Shown here piece after piece: positions 16,320-25,490 of a stretch of 64,000 nucleotides of DNA. Under the pieces are notes generated by a model. The model did not search any database. It was not told where the DNA came from and saw only the letters and a program-made list of their open reading frames with translations. Origin of the DNA: Pseudoneobacillus sp052180215 (GTDB taxonomy: Bacteria > Bacillota > Bacilli > Bacillales > Cytobacillaceae). Position 1 is the first letter of the stretch. The number at the start of each line of letters is the position of its first letter. Location of the stretch: NCBI RefSeq assembly GCF_052180215.1, contig NZ_CP197471.1, positions 1,894,001-1,958,000 on the forward strand. Reading direction: 5' to 3'. The position numbers and the translations under genes are program-made.

Positions 16320-17879
16320 TTGTTATCAGGTCGATTTACATTTATTAATGAAAAACAAGATGGAATCACGAAAGCAAATTTAGATAAAGTAAGGTATTCT
16401 AATCAGTTAAATACCTCAATGAATATTTATAATAGTATACTGCCATTTTGGGTTATTTTCGTATTCATAACAACTTGTTCTTTGGTCGTTTATCATTCTA
16501 TCTATTTTTCAGAAAAGAGTACGCTACCCCAACAAAGTGATAAAGGGATTGAAGAGGAAGTAGTGCAAACGAATTCAAAGGATATTGGTGATTCTTTGAT
16601 TATTCCAGATGGTAGCCATGCTAATTATCAATTATTTTTAAAAATGTTTAGCGAAAAGCAGTTTTTAGTGGAGGCTAATATCAAAGTAGAAAACCGTTCT
16701 GAAACGAATTGGATGGATTTGCAGTTTTATTTTATCCCAAATTTAATAAATGCAGCTGAGATTAAAGAAGTAAAAGTGGATGGAGAAGTCATGAAGTATT
16801 ACTTATCAGAGGATTCACTTCGAATTACTCTCAATAAGGCTTTACAAACGGGGAAGGAGATGGAGGTATCCGTTTCTTATACTTTAACACCTCCAGAGGA
16901 TGATTTACGTCTTTTTCGATTAGATGGTAGCATTGCGTTAGCGGAATGGTATCCGATGTTATGTACCTATTTGAATGGTTGGCAAAAAGACCCTTTTTAT
17001 CCGGGAATGGAAAGTTTTTTCACTGGTTATTCGGATTTTACTGTTCAGTATGAACTTTTAGATGGCTATACTCTTAGCAGTTCTGCAGAGGAAGATGCAC
17101 CTTTACATAGTAGAACAGGTACTCTCGAAGCTCGTAAAATAAAAGAGTTTTACATTAGCCTTACCAAGGATACCGTTATTAAAACAAAAAAAGTGAATGA
17201 GACAGTAGTTAGAGTGATAGGTTCAAAACAAAATGAACAATCAATCGACTATGTATTAGATATAGCAGCTGAATCTTTGAAGTTTTTCGATCAAAAGATC
17301 GGGAAATACCCATATAAACAATTGGATGTTGTTTATGGTTACAACTATAATATTGAATATCCAGGAATCGTTACGGTTTCAGACGAAGGGGATTTAGAAT
17401 CTCAAAAGCACCCTATCATTCATGAAGTAGCCCACCAATGGTTTTTTGGCCTAGTTAGTAATGATACGTATAATGACGGTTGGCTTGATGAAGGATTAAC
17501 AGAATTAAGTACAGATCTATTTCTGTTGGTACATGAGAAGGAGTCATTGGATGAAAGTTTTGCTTGGGTAAATTGGTTATATAATGAAAGAAAACCCTTT
17601 CCATCAAACGAACCGTTAGAAAAATATAAAGAGAATGGCGGAACGGCCGCTTACTTATACGCGCAGCCAGTACTTAAACTTTGGGAGGTTTTGGGTAAAG
17701 AAGATCCATCAGGAAATAAAGCTTTAGCGTTTTTATCTGATTACTTTCATACCTACACCTATCAAATTGTTAACACAGATGAATTTATTCGTTTCATGAA
17801 ACAACATTATGATGTCGATGATCCTTATTTTGCAGAGTGGCTAGACTTTACTCCAGACTATATTTATTGGAAGCTTTAA
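16320..17879 (+). CDS. Membrane-anchored M1-type (gluzincin) aminopeptidase
   Basis: About 519 residues from a TTG at 16320 with an excellent GGAGGT (16306-16311); another in-frame TTG at 16278 has a weaker site. One transmembrane segment near residues 39-61, a beta-rich domain, then the zinc site HEVAH (368-372) with the third ligand Glu391 in GWLDEGLTEL. The family trims N-terminal residues from peptides; here the catalytic part should face outside. It lacks the long C-terminal helical domain of classic PepN, as in compact Bacillaceae members. Followed by a terminator. Confidence 0.8.
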   Translation: MLSGRFTFINEKQDGITKANLDKVRYSNQLNTSMNIYNSILPFWVIFVFITTCSLVVYHSIYFSEKSTLPQQSDKGIEEEVVQTNSKDIGDSLIIPDGSHANYQLFLKMFSEKQFLVEANIKVENRSETNWMDLQFYFIPNLINAAEIKEVKVDGEVMKYYLSEDSLRITLNKALQTGKEMEVSVSYTLTPPEDDLRLFRLDGSIALAEWYPMLCTYLNGWQKDPFYPGMESFFTGYSDFTVQYELLDGYTLSSSAEEDAPLHSRTGTLEARKIKEFYISLTKDTVIKTKKVNETVVRVIGSKQNEQSIDYVLDIAAESLKFFDQKIGKYPYKQLDVVYGYNYNIEYPGIVTVSDEGDLESQKHPIIHEVAHQWFFGLVSNDTYNDGWLDEGLTELSTDLFLLVHEKESLDESFAWVNWLYNERKPFPSNEPLEKYKENGGTAAYLYAQPVLKLWEVLGKEDPSGNKALAFLSDYFHTYTYQIVNTDEFIRFMKQHYDVDDPYFAEWLDFTPDYIYWKL

Positions 17880-17931
17880 CTGCCTGATTATGTTTGAAAA
17901 AGAGCTAATTACACTAATTATTCAAACTGAA

Positions 17932-17960
17932 AAAGAACCCGCCAATAGGTGGGTTCTTTC
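17932..17960 (+). terminator. Terminator between convergent peptidase and lrgB-like genes
   Basis: AAAGAACCC/GGGTTCTTT stem; symmetric, so it may serve both strands. Confidence 0.82.
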
Positions 17961-17991
17961 TATTAATATACCTATCAAACAACGCAACCTT

Positions 17992-18687
17992 TTACATATG
18001 CGCGAAATCCATAAGAGGCGGGATTAGAAAGCTTGCACAAGCTAGTGTAATCCAAGCAGCAAAAATCATGGCAAGGGTCGAAAAAGTTGCTTCTTGTTCG
18101 CCATATTCCATGGCTTTGGAGGTTCCTACTCCGTGTGCACTCATTCCTAAAGCTAATCCTCTAGCAATCGGTGATTTAATCGATAGTCTTTTCATAACAG
18201 TTGGCCCCATGATTCCGCCTGAAATACCTGTGATAATCACAAAAATGGTGGTTAGTGTTGGAATACCGCCAATTTCTTTTGATACTTCTATCGCAATGGG
18301 CGTTGTAATCGATCTTGGTAAAATGCTAATAATAAAATCGGGATTGATATGAAATAGGATCGAAAGTGCCAGTGAAGAGGCAATGGCGGCTAAGGAACCA
18401 ACGGTAACACTCGTGATGATATTTCCAATATACTTTTTGACTAAATGAAAATTTTTATAAATAGGTATAGCAAAAGCGACCGTTGCTGGCCCTAACATAT
18501 GGGTTAGCAGCTTTGATGCATCGACATAAGAATTGGCTGAAATATGCAAACGATTCAATAAGATAATAAGAAGAATAGGGCATATAATCAAAGGATGAAA
18601 AAGTGGAAATGTCCACTTCTTCGTGACCAGTTTGGTAAGTTTGTATATAACAACAGTAATAAAGGTAAAAAAGAGAATGTTCATCAT
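17992..18687 (-). CDS. LrgB/CidB family membrane protein
   Basis: 231 residues, polytopic, with the family blocks HPLIICPILLIILL, LLTHMLGPATVAFAIPIY, ITTPIAIEV and GMSAHGVGTSKA. It partners with the CidA/LrgA holin-like protein encoded just upstream (start overlaps its stop by 4 bases, so translation is coupled). Known roles of the family are murein hydrolase/autolysis control and transport of small metabolites such as glycolate or pyruvate. Confidence 0.9.
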   Translation of the reverse strand: MMNILFFTFITVVIYKLTKLVTKKWTFPLFHPLIICPILLIILLNRLHISANSYVDASKLLTHMLGPATVAFAIPIYKNFHLVKKYIGNIITSVTVGSLAAIASSLALSILFHINPDFIISILPRSITTPIAIEVSKEIGGIPTLTTIFVIITGISGGIMGPTVMKRLSIKSPIARGLALGMSAHGVGTSKAMEYGEQEATFSTLAMIFAAWITLACASFLIPPLMDFAHM

Positions 18688-19052
18688 TTGGCAACACTGC
18701 CTTTTCGTTTGTGGATAAAATCTGACGTAAAGGCGGTTGTCGCCATGACTATAAATGTACTTGCCCCAATGAGCAAGACCATCTCAAATCCTTCCCAGCT
18801 TAAAATTTCATTATAATTGACGATTCCTACCGCTGATGGCACGAAGAAGAGCAATAATTCCGCTAGCAGCCAGTTCCCGCCTTGTTCAATCCATTCGATT
18901 TTTACGAGTTTCGTAAATAAAGCGATTAATAATAAGATTAATCCAATCATAGAAGCGGGAATCGGAACGGGAATAAAGTGCTTTACGCCAACACCCAAAA
19001 ATAAAAATAGATGTATAAAAAATATTTGTATGATAATCGTTAGTATTTTCAT
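18684..19052 (-). CDS. CidA/LrgA holin-like protein
   Basis: 122 residues, four hydrophobic helices, with the diagnostic PIPASMIGLILLL and LLLFFVPSAVGI blocks. It oligomerises in the membrane and pairs with LrgB/CidB. The gene lies downstream of a LysR regulator in the same direction, the arrangement of cidR-cidA-cidB. Confidence 0.9.
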   Translation of the reverse strand: MKILTIIIQIFFIHLFLFLGVGVKHFIPVPIPASMIGLILLLIALFTKLVKIEWIEQGGNWLLAELLLFFVPSAVGIVNYNEILSWEGFEMVLLIGASTFIVMATTAFTSDFIHKRKGSVAK

Positions 19053-19175
19053 TGATAATCCTCCTGTTTGACGACAGGAGCAAAAAGCATAGCTCCTTAC
19101 ACCAAAGATTTGGTGATAAAGAACATGCTACTCTGTTTTGTGTTATTCGTAAAATACATAATTCCTATAAGGTGT

Positions 19176-19190
19176 ATAACTAATAGTTAT
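19176..19190. promoter_or_regulatory. LysR-type dyad upstream of cidA
   Basis: ATAACTAATAGTTAT has 7-base perfect arms around one central base and fits the T-N11-A pattern of LysR-type sites. It lies about 125 bases upstream of the cidA start, just past the end of the LysR gene. Confidence 0.55.
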
Positions 19191-19199
19191 AATGAAAAG

Positions 19200-20066
19200 C
19201 TAACGAAAAAATTCAATAAACCTTTTTGTCGCGTAAGAAAGATATTTATCCTTTTTGGTAATAACAGCTAGATTCCATGGTATTTCTGGCTTAATGGCAA
19301 TGATTTTCACCTGTTTATTTTCCACTCGTTTACAAATGGATTCAGGCAAGATGGTTACCCCTAAATTGGCTCCGACCATCTCGGTCATCAAATCCCATTG
19401 GGAACTTTTAAAAAGAATCTTCGGTTCAAACCCTTCGCGGATAAAATTTTTCCACATAATATCATGAAGAGCAAAATCCTCGTGATAAAAAATAAATTCT
19501 TCATCTTTTAACTCTTTTAAGTGGATCAAATTATGACTGGCGAGTGGATGCTGATGATGAATGACCAATTTCATTTGATCTTCGACGATGGGATAAATGT
19601 TAAATACACTATCATCGACTGGAAGAACGGCAACCCCTAGTTCAAATTCTCCTACTTCGACAGACTTTACCACTTTTGCACCACCATATTCAGTTATATT
19701 AATCGAAATATTAGGATACATTTTATGAAAATCGGCCATCACACTTGGAAAGTAAAGACTTCCAATAATCGGTGGAATTCCAATACTAATAGACCCGCGG
19801 TTTAAACTCGTCAAGTCATTTAGTGTTCGAGTCATTTCATCCATTTGGGTTAGGATTTTCTGAGCATAATTCATCACGATTAAACCGCCATCCGTTAATT
19901 CACTCGTTTTATTGGAACGCACGATTAGGGTCATATCTAATTCGTCTTCTAAGCTCTTGATCATCTTACTTAAAGCAGGCTGCGAGATATGTAACGCCTC
20001 TGCCGCTTTTGTGAAGCTTTTATGTTTGGCTGCTTCGAGGAAATAGACTAATTGTCGTAATTCCAT
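19200..20066 (-). CDS. LysR family regulator (CidR-like)
   Basis: 288 residues: N-terminal winged helix (LVYFLEAAKHKSFTKAAEALHISQPALSKMIKSLE by blocks) and a substrate-binding effector domain (GIPPIIGSLYFP onwards). The position immediately upstream of cidAB in the same orientation suggests it activates that operon, as CidR does in staphylococci and bacilli. Confidence 0.88.
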   Translation of the reverse strand: MELRQLVYFLEAAKHKSFTKAAEALHISQPALSKMIKSLEDELDMTLIVRSNKTSELTDGGLIVMNYAQKILTQMDEMTRTLNDLTSLNRGSISIGIPPIIGSLYFPSVMADFHKMYPNISINITEYGGAKVVKSVEVGEFELGVAVLPVDDSVFNIYPIVEDQMKLVIHHQHPLASHNLIHLKELKDEEFIFYHEDFALHDIMWKNFIREGFEPKILFKSSQWDLMTEMVGANLGVTILPESICKRVENKQVKIIAIKPEIPWNLAVITKKDKYLSYATKRFIEFFR

Positions 20067-20083
20067 TCATAAACACTCCTTAT

Positions 20084-20971
20084 TTAAGGTCGTAAATCCT
20101 GATATGTTTCATAATGATGGACAGCGATTCCTTTGAAGTAAGGATAAGATTGAAAATTAATCATTACTTTTTCCAATTCCATCTCCATTTTTTCAAGACC
20201 TTTATGAAAAAAGGTTAAGTGTTTTCCTTCAGGTGTATCCATCGTTTCAATAGCGATCATAATGGGTTTTCCGATGCTATTCGCATACGAAACCTCTGTT
20301 TTACTAATAGCAAGGATGCCATTTGGTCCCTCTGCCTGGTCACGATAGGCCATCACCACTATATGGTCAAAGCGATTAATGATCCATTCACTTAAGGTTT
20401 GGCGAGGATGATTAATCGAGATTTGATCCAACCAAAAGGGAAGAACACCGCTTACTTGGAGCTCAGCTTTATGTGCTTCTTCAACGAATTGACTTAGTAC
20501 GGACATCCATTGTGATATTATTTGAGATTGATTAGAAGACCAATTCGGTAATAGGTAAGGTTCAATATCAAATTGGATTCCATCGAATTGTTGTTCTTGA
20601 TTAACTCCTACATTATACTCTTCTATCCATTTTAAAAACTGCAGAGGGATTTGAATTTCTGACTCTAGTCCCCATGTTGGTTCCCCGCCCAATGCAAAAA
20701 CGCGGATGTCTTCTTTATGAGCTTGTTCTATAAAATCCATATACCTCTTTTGGGGCAACTCTTGATTAATTTGTAAGTAAATTTCCTTTATTCCTTCCTT
20801 TTTTGAAAAAGAAAGGATTTGATGTGGTTCCGTCTGGATAAGGAAAGGGTTCCAGATCCAAGTTGAGCGATAAAAGGTAGCAGGCTTTTTCATTTCATGA
20901 GATGTATGGGTTATGAGGATGAGAAAAACGGGTATAAGAATCATAAATGAAAGGAAATTCCTCCATCCCAT
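20084..20971 (-). CDS. Membrane-anchored TIM-barrel glycoside-hydrolase-like protein
   Basis: 295 residues: an N-terminal hydrophobic anchor (about 7-21) then a TIM-barrel-like domain with FDGIQFDIEPY near the middle (acidic residues at a strand end, as in GH18-like or PgaB-like barrels), DHIVVMAYRDQ and GKPIMIAIET. The likely substrate is a cell-surface glycan. It diverges from the HEAT protein and GT2 synthase, which suggests a shared polysaccharide role. Confidence 0.6.
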   Translation of the reverse strand: MGWRNFLSFMILIPVFLILITHTSHEMKKPATFYRSTWIWNPFLIQTEPHQILSFSKKEGIKEIYLQINQELPQKRYMDFIEQAHKEDIRVFALGGEPTWGLESEIQIPLQFLKWIEEYNVGVNQEQQFDGIQFDIEPYLLPNWSSNQSQIISQWMSVLSQFVEEAHKAELQVSGVLPFWLDQISINHPRQTLSEWIINRFDHIVVMAYRDQAEGPNGILAISKTEVSYANSIGKPIMIAIETMDTPEGKHLTFFHKGLEKMEMELEKVMINFQSYPYFKGIAVHHYETYQDLRP

Positions 20972-21107
20972 AGCACTTTTCTCCTTTCAAAACTTTTCGT
21001 TACATCAAATGTAGCCATATCAATTGATAAAAATCAATTTGGATAGTATTAAACATTTCCAGGAAAAATAATAAAAACAACGGTATCGATAGAAAAGAGA
21101 GGGGTAC

Positions 21108-22148
21108 ATGTTACGAACTTTCACAATAAATGCTATATTCACCGTATTAATTATACTTTTCATCTTCTATTTTTACCTAGTCCTTCGAAAAATCATTACA
21201 TCTCTTTATCGTTATCAAAAAAGAAGCTGGCGAAAGAAGGTCAAGCTTGCCGTTCTTCAATGTGTGAAGAATGGAGATTGCAAACAAGATATATTTCCTA
21301 ATAGACGGATTGTTCTAGAAGTAATAGAAGAACTCTTGTCAGACTATATGAACGTATTAAAAGGAAATCGCAGCAGGAAAAGAATTTCGGAATTTGCTAG
21401 TCATTACTTCACTTCATTTTATAAAGATAGATTACGTCATTTTCGTTTTAGTGTTCGTTATAATACTTTACTGATGATTGATAAGTTTTGTATGACGTCC
21501 CTAGAGGATGAATTATTATTGATTTTAACAAAGAAAAAGGTGACCGATATCGAACGTTTTGAAATTTATCGGATATTGGCTGCATTTCAATATAAAGGGT
21601 TGAAAGCGATTCTATGTGAAAGCGAACGGTTAGCAGATATGGTTTATCGCGACATTTTTCATAGAATAAATGACGAAATCCTACAAGATTATGTTGCAAC
21701 ATACGAGACTTGTTCCAAACCTCTTCAGTTGAACTTGGTCGATGTACTAGGTGATAAAAGAGATTTTCGAGCATTATCCTTACTAGAACAATTACTGAAA
21801 GAAGAGGATATGGAGCTGCGGATACGAGCATTAAAGGCGATTAGTAAAATCGGTCAAATTCATAATCGTGAGTGTATATTATCTTTTACTGCATCAGACT
21901 CTTGGCAAGAAAGGATGATGGCCGCAAAAGTAATGGGAGCCATTCAGTCCTCATACTTCCTTTTACCCCTCATACGCATGCTTTCTGACTCTTCTTGGTG
22001 GGTAAGATCTACAGCGGCTCAAGGTATTTTACGTTATCGGAAGGGGCTGCACATTCTCGTCAGGATTGCAGAAACGGGAAAAGACCGATTTGCGCGCGAT
22101 ATGGCTAAAGAATGGATAGAAAGAGTGGTGCGGCGAGATGTTTCATGA
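21108..22148 (+). CDS. HEAT-repeat membrane protein
   Basis: 346 residues: one N-terminal transmembrane helix (about 8-28), a basic stretch, then helical repeats. The last ~120 residues show HEAT repeats (LSLLEQLLKEEDMELRIRALKAISKIG and SWWVRSTAAQGILRY blocks). Its end overlaps the start of the glycosyltransferase gene by 11 bases, so the two are translationally linked and probably interact at the membrane. Confidence 0.75.
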   Translation: MLRTFTINAIFTVLIILFIFYFYLVLRKIITSLYRYQKRSWRKKVKLAVLQCVKNGDCKQDIFPNRRIVLEVIEELLSDYMNVLKGNRSRKRISEFASHYFTSFYKDRLRHFRFSVRYNTLLMIDKFCMTSLEDELLLILTKKKVTDIERFEIYRILAAFQYKGLKAILCESERLADMVYRDIFHRINDEILQDYVATYETCSKPLQLNLVDVLGDKRDFRALSLLEQLLKEEDMELRIRALKAISKIGQIHNRECILSFTASDSWQERMMAAKVMGAIQSSYFLLPLIRMLSDSSWWVRSTAAQGILRYRKGLHILVRIAETGKDRFARDMAKEWIERVVRRDVS

Positions 22149-23553
22149 ATGGTTCGGAAATATCATATATGTAACCAGTCTTATCATCATTAGTTATATC
22201 ATTTTGCTTTGTCTTTTTTATCTGGTGATTTTAGTCATTGCGGCTAAGTATATTCGTGATGATTATCGCTTGAACCTAAAAGAGGCATATAGTGACCTCT
22301 TGCAACAAACGGAAAGTGCCCCTCCATTATCTGTTTTGGTTCCTGCTTACAATGAAGAAGTTGGGATTGTTTCGACGATTTCTTCCTTAATGAAGCTTCA
22401 GTATCCTGCTTTCGAAATGATAGTGATTAATGATGGGTCAAAGGATCAAACTCTACAGGAAGTCCTCCATAAATATGAAATGAAACAGGTACATACGATT
22501 TTTCGTCAACAGCTTAAGAATCAACCTATTCGTGCAATCTATCAGTCCAAGCTGTATTCCAATCTGTATGTCATTGATAAAGAAAATGGAGGGAAAGCAG
22601 ATGCCTTAAATGCCGGGATTAATTTTTCCCATTTTCCGTATTTTTGCAGCATAGACGGGGATACCATATTGGAAAAAGACGCACTTTTGAAGATTATGAA
22701 GCCGATTGTGGATTCGAAAAAAGAAATCATTGCCGTTGGAGGAAGCGTGCGAATTGCCAATGGGTGCAAAATAGAGAATGGAGAGGTCAAGAAAATTGGG
22801 CTGCCGAAAAATCCACTGGTCGTTATGCAGGTTATTGAATATTTTCGTGCCTTTCTCGTCGGTCGCTTTAGCTTAAGTAAGTTTAACCTTTTACCAATTA
22901 TCTCAGGAGCGTTTAGTGTTTTTTCGAAAAAATGGGTGCTAGAAGTAGGCGGATATAGTGAAAAAACGGTCGGTGAGGATATGGAAATTATCTTAAAGCT
23001 TCATCGGCATCGGATTGAACAGAAAAAATCGGCCGAAATCATTTACATCCCCCAATCTGTTTGTTGGACGGAAGCTCCGAATTCACTAAGAATCTTAAGA
23101 AATCAGCGAACAAGATGGCATCGTGGCCTTTTAGAAAGCTTATGGAAACATAAAGATATGATATTTAATCCAAAGTATAAAGGGATTGGATGGATATCGA
23201 TGCCTTATTACCTTATTGTGGAATTATTTGGACCAATCATCGAATTTTTAGGTTATGTGGTGATTGTTCTGGAAGCTATTCGTGCTGGATACCTTTCCGA
23301 CTTGGTGCTGTTAATGTTTTTTCTTGGTTTATTTTATGGTTCATTTTTATCCGTCTCCAGCATTCTTCTGGAAGAATGGGGACTTCAGTTTTATGGAAGG
23401 ATTAGAGAGTTAACCATCTTATTCTTTTATGCTTTATTTGAATCCTTTTGGTATCGTCCTATTACTCTTTTTTGGAGATTTATTGGTACGTTCCAAGCCT
23501 TGTTTGGAAAACAGGGATGGGGTGAAATGAAACGGCAGGGAGTTTTAAAATAA
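22138..23553 (+). CDS. Membrane GT2 glycosyltransferase (poly-GlcNAc-synthase-like)
   Basis: 471 residues: an N-terminal membrane helix (about 11-36), a cytoplasmic GT-A domain (about 63-330) with all processive GT2 signatures (NDGS with Asp99, DGD at 173-175, GED at 279-281, QRTRW at 323-327) and several C-terminal membrane helices. It should polymerise a sugar nucleotide into a glycan and export it, like PgaC/IcaA or hyaluronan-type synthases. Pairing with a HEAT protein resembles other Bacillaceae loci of unknown polymer. Confidence 0.88.
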   Translation: MFHEWFGNIIYVTSLIIISYIILLCLFYLVILVIAAKYIRDDYRLNLKEAYSDLLQQTESAPPLSVLVPAYNEEVGIVSTISSLMKLQYPAFEMIVINDGSKDQTLQEVLHKYEMKQVHTIFRQQLKNQPIRAIYQSKLYSNLYVIDKENGGKADALNAGINFSHFPYFCSIDGDTILEKDALLKIMKPIVDSKKEIIAVGGSVRIANGCKIENGEVKKIGLPKNPLVVMQVIEYFRAFLVGRFSLSKFNLLPIISGAFSVFSKKWVLEVGGYSEKTVGEDMEIILKLHRHRIEQKKSAEIIYIPQSVCWTEAPNSLRILRNQRTRWHRGLLESLWKHKDMIFNPKYKGIGWISMPYYLIVELFGPIIEFLGYVVIVLEAIRAGYLSDLVLLMFFLGLFYGSFLSVSSILLEEWGLQFYGRIRELTILFFYALFESFWYRPITLFWRFIGTFQALFGKQGWGEMKRQGVLK

Positions 23554-23607
23554 AAGTTTACAAACAAGCCTTTCAACAGATATTAAAGAAAAGGAGGTGT
23601 CTCATAG

Positions 23608-23802
23608 GTGAGCGATTGGAATGAACAAGCAGCTGCCAACAATAACCTTAACTCCGCAACGATTAAGAGTTCTAAGCTAGTTGGTAAAGAAGGAGTAACT
23701 GCTAGTGTGGATACAAGTGAAGTATCCACTGAAATGCCAACCGAGGGGAAAGACGCTGAATATCTTCAAAAACATTTATTGAGCAGACAACCGGGGATGT
23801 AG
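23608..23802 (+). CDS. Small hydrophilic hypothetical protein (64 aa)
   Basis: GTG start behind a near-perfect AAGGAGGTG. Rich in Ser, Asn, Thr and Glu, with no hydrophobic segment (MSDWNEQAAANNNLNSAT...). No family recognised; a minor spore protein is possible from composition but unproven. It lies just before the 52-bp repeat array. Confidence 0.6.
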   Translation: MSDWNEQAAANNNLNSATIKSSKLVGKEGVTASVDTSEVSTEMPTEGKDAEYLQKHLLSRQPGM

Positions 23803-23861
23803 ATGGATTGGCGATACTTGAATAAGTATCGCTTTTTCTAGATATTTCCATCGTAAGTGAG

Positions 23862-24290
23862 TGTTGATGTACAAAATCGAGCTAGAAAATGGAGGAAGTG
23901 TCCATCATTGAGGGATGATGGACAAAATCATGCGAGAAAATGGAGGAATGTCCATCATGAGAGGGATGATGGACAAAGTCGTGCGAGAAGAGGAAGGAAG
24001 TGTCCATCATAAGAGGGATGATGGACAAAGTCGTGCGAGAAGAGGAAGGAAATGTCCATCATTAGAGGGATGATGGACAAAATGGAGTGAGACAACGAAG
24101 GAAGTGTCCATCATAAGAGGGATGATGGACAAAGTCGTGCGAGAAAAGGAAGGAAATGTCCATCATTAGAGGGATGATGGACAAAATGGAGTGAGACAAC
24201 GAAGGAAGTGTCCATCATAAGAGGGATGATGGACAAAGTCGTGCGAGAAAAGGGAGGAAGTGTCCATCACAATAGATATGATGGACAAAA
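23862..24290. repeat. Tandem array of eight 52-bp units, each with a hairpin
   Basis: Hairpins TGTCCATCAT...ATGATGGACA start at 23899, 23949, 24001, 24053, 24105, 24157, 24209 and 24261: spacing 50, then 52 six times. Each ~27-base hairpin is followed by a ~25-base purine-rich spacer of two types (TCGTGCGAGAA... and ATGGAGTGAGAC...). The 24053-24156 and 24157-24260 stretches are near-identical 104-base duplicates, so the array grew by unequal exchange. The last hairpin is degenerate. No ORF runs through it. Confidence 0.92.
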
Positions 24291-24347
24291 CTGGATGTTG
24301 GATTATGTGAGATAAAATTGTAAATGCTTTCAAACAAATTACATATG

Positions 24348-24375
24348 AAAAAAAGACCCCTCCAGCGGAGAAGTC
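24348..24375 (-). terminator. Terminator of the small minus-strand gene
   Basis: On the minus strand GACTTCTCC-GCT-GGAGGGGTC followed by seven T. Confidence 0.82.
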
Positions 24376-24389
24376 AGCCATTAGAGTTC

Positions 24390-24530
24390 TTATTTATCTG
24401 TTTTATTATTTTGAATCGGTACGTGTTTAGGTGCTTTTGGATAATTTGCTTTATCTGCATCTGGGCCAGTTAGGGTATTTCGTTGATCGAGTACTTTTCC
24501 TGTATATTGAATCGGATTGTTTTCTACCAA
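24390..24530 (-). CDS. Small hypothetical protein (46 aa)
   Basis: TTG start at 24530 with AGGAGG eight bases before it, and its own terminator downstream. The product begins MVENNPIQYTGKVLDQRN and ends VPIQNNKTDK, hydrophilic and Pro/Asn-rich. Unrecognised; plausible small spore or cytosolic protein. Confidence 0.65.
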   Translation of the reverse strand: MVENNPIQYTGKVLDQRNTLTGPDADKANYPKAPKHVPIQNNKTDK

Positions 24531-24655
24531 TGTTTTCACCTCCTCTTTATAGGATGGATGAAAACCCTTTTATTATGAAAAAATTAAATCAGGTAATCAC
24601 ATGCATTATATGACATATATCCTAGTTCCTTAGAATAGTTTTTTTAGGAAAGGGG

Positions 24656-25351
24656 ATGAGGCATATGATTGTTACAGCGGAATCTCGTCAAAAAATAGGC
24701 GGTATTTTTTCGATTATAGCAGCTATACTCTCTGTTTTGGTAATGGTACTATACCAGGTTGTTGCTATGAGAGGGGTTACGGGATCGGATGTTTATGAGA
24801 CAACAGTTCATTCCATGGCTGCCCACCCGATTGCAAATTGGGCTCTGATGATGACTGGTTTATTGGCATTTATGCTTTTCTTTTGGACAGTGGAAGCGCT
24901 GGATGAACGTTTTCGAACGTTTTTTCCAACATTGACTACCAATTTTTCACGATTTGCCTACTTCTTTTTACTCCTATATTGTTTATATCTTTTACTTCCC
25001 GCAGCTGTACTCCATGATATCGCTAACTCCGATTTGACTATATCTGAAGCACTTGAAACGGTACATCCTATTGTTGAAATAAGTCTTGTTTTATCCTCTC
25101 TTTCAAGTCTTTTTTTAGGAGTATGGTTAATAATCATAGGGATGTTAGTCCTCCGATCAAACTTGTTTTCCAAATTATTTGGTATTTTCACCTTATTTAT
25201 AGGTGCCGTGGTCATCTTTTCAGGGGCATATGAAGCTTTATATGGCAGAGGGAGTATAATCGGAATTGCGTTTAGTATTCTCTCATTCGTAGGGGCATTC
25301 GTGGTTTGGAAAATTTGGTTAGGTATCCTGCTCTTAAGAAAACCCTTATAA
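24656..25351 (+). CDS. DUF4386-like membrane protein
   Basis: 231 residues with six hydrophobic segments (about 15-38, 60-82, 98-122, 140-165, 172-192, 199-222). The overall pattern is that of DUF4386-type integral membrane proteins; no catalytic motif. The start is either 24656 or the ATG nine bases later. Single gene. Confidence 0.6.
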   Translation: MRHMIVTAESRQKIGGIFSIIAAILSVLVMVLYQVVAMRGVTGSDVYETTVHSMAAHPIANWALMMTGLLAFMLFFWTVEALDERFRTFFPTLTTNFSRFAYFFLLLYCLYLLLPAAVLHDIANSDLTISEALETVHPIVEISLVLSSLSSLFLGVWLIIIGMLVLRSNLFSKLFGIFTLFIGAVVIFSGAYEALYGRGSIIGIAFSILSFVGAFVVWKIWLGILLLRKPL

Positions 25352-25490
25352 AAATGGACAAAAACAACCGATTCTTTGGGCGGGAGTCGGTTCTTTCCGA
25401 TATGATAAATCTTAAATTTATTGAAACATATCAGAACGCAATCACGTCTTACCTTAATGTATGGATTATTTTGTCATTGAGGGTGAATGT

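Noticed and set aside
23862..24290. CRISPR array
   Set aside because: The spacers are not unique (two types repeat), the repeats are palindromic hairpins of ~27 bases with drift, unit duplicates of 104 bases occur, and no cas genes are present.
24319..24332. cre-like site TGTAAATGCTTTCA
   Set aside because: The central CG is TG, and it lies near the 3' end of a minus-strand gene, not at a promoter.
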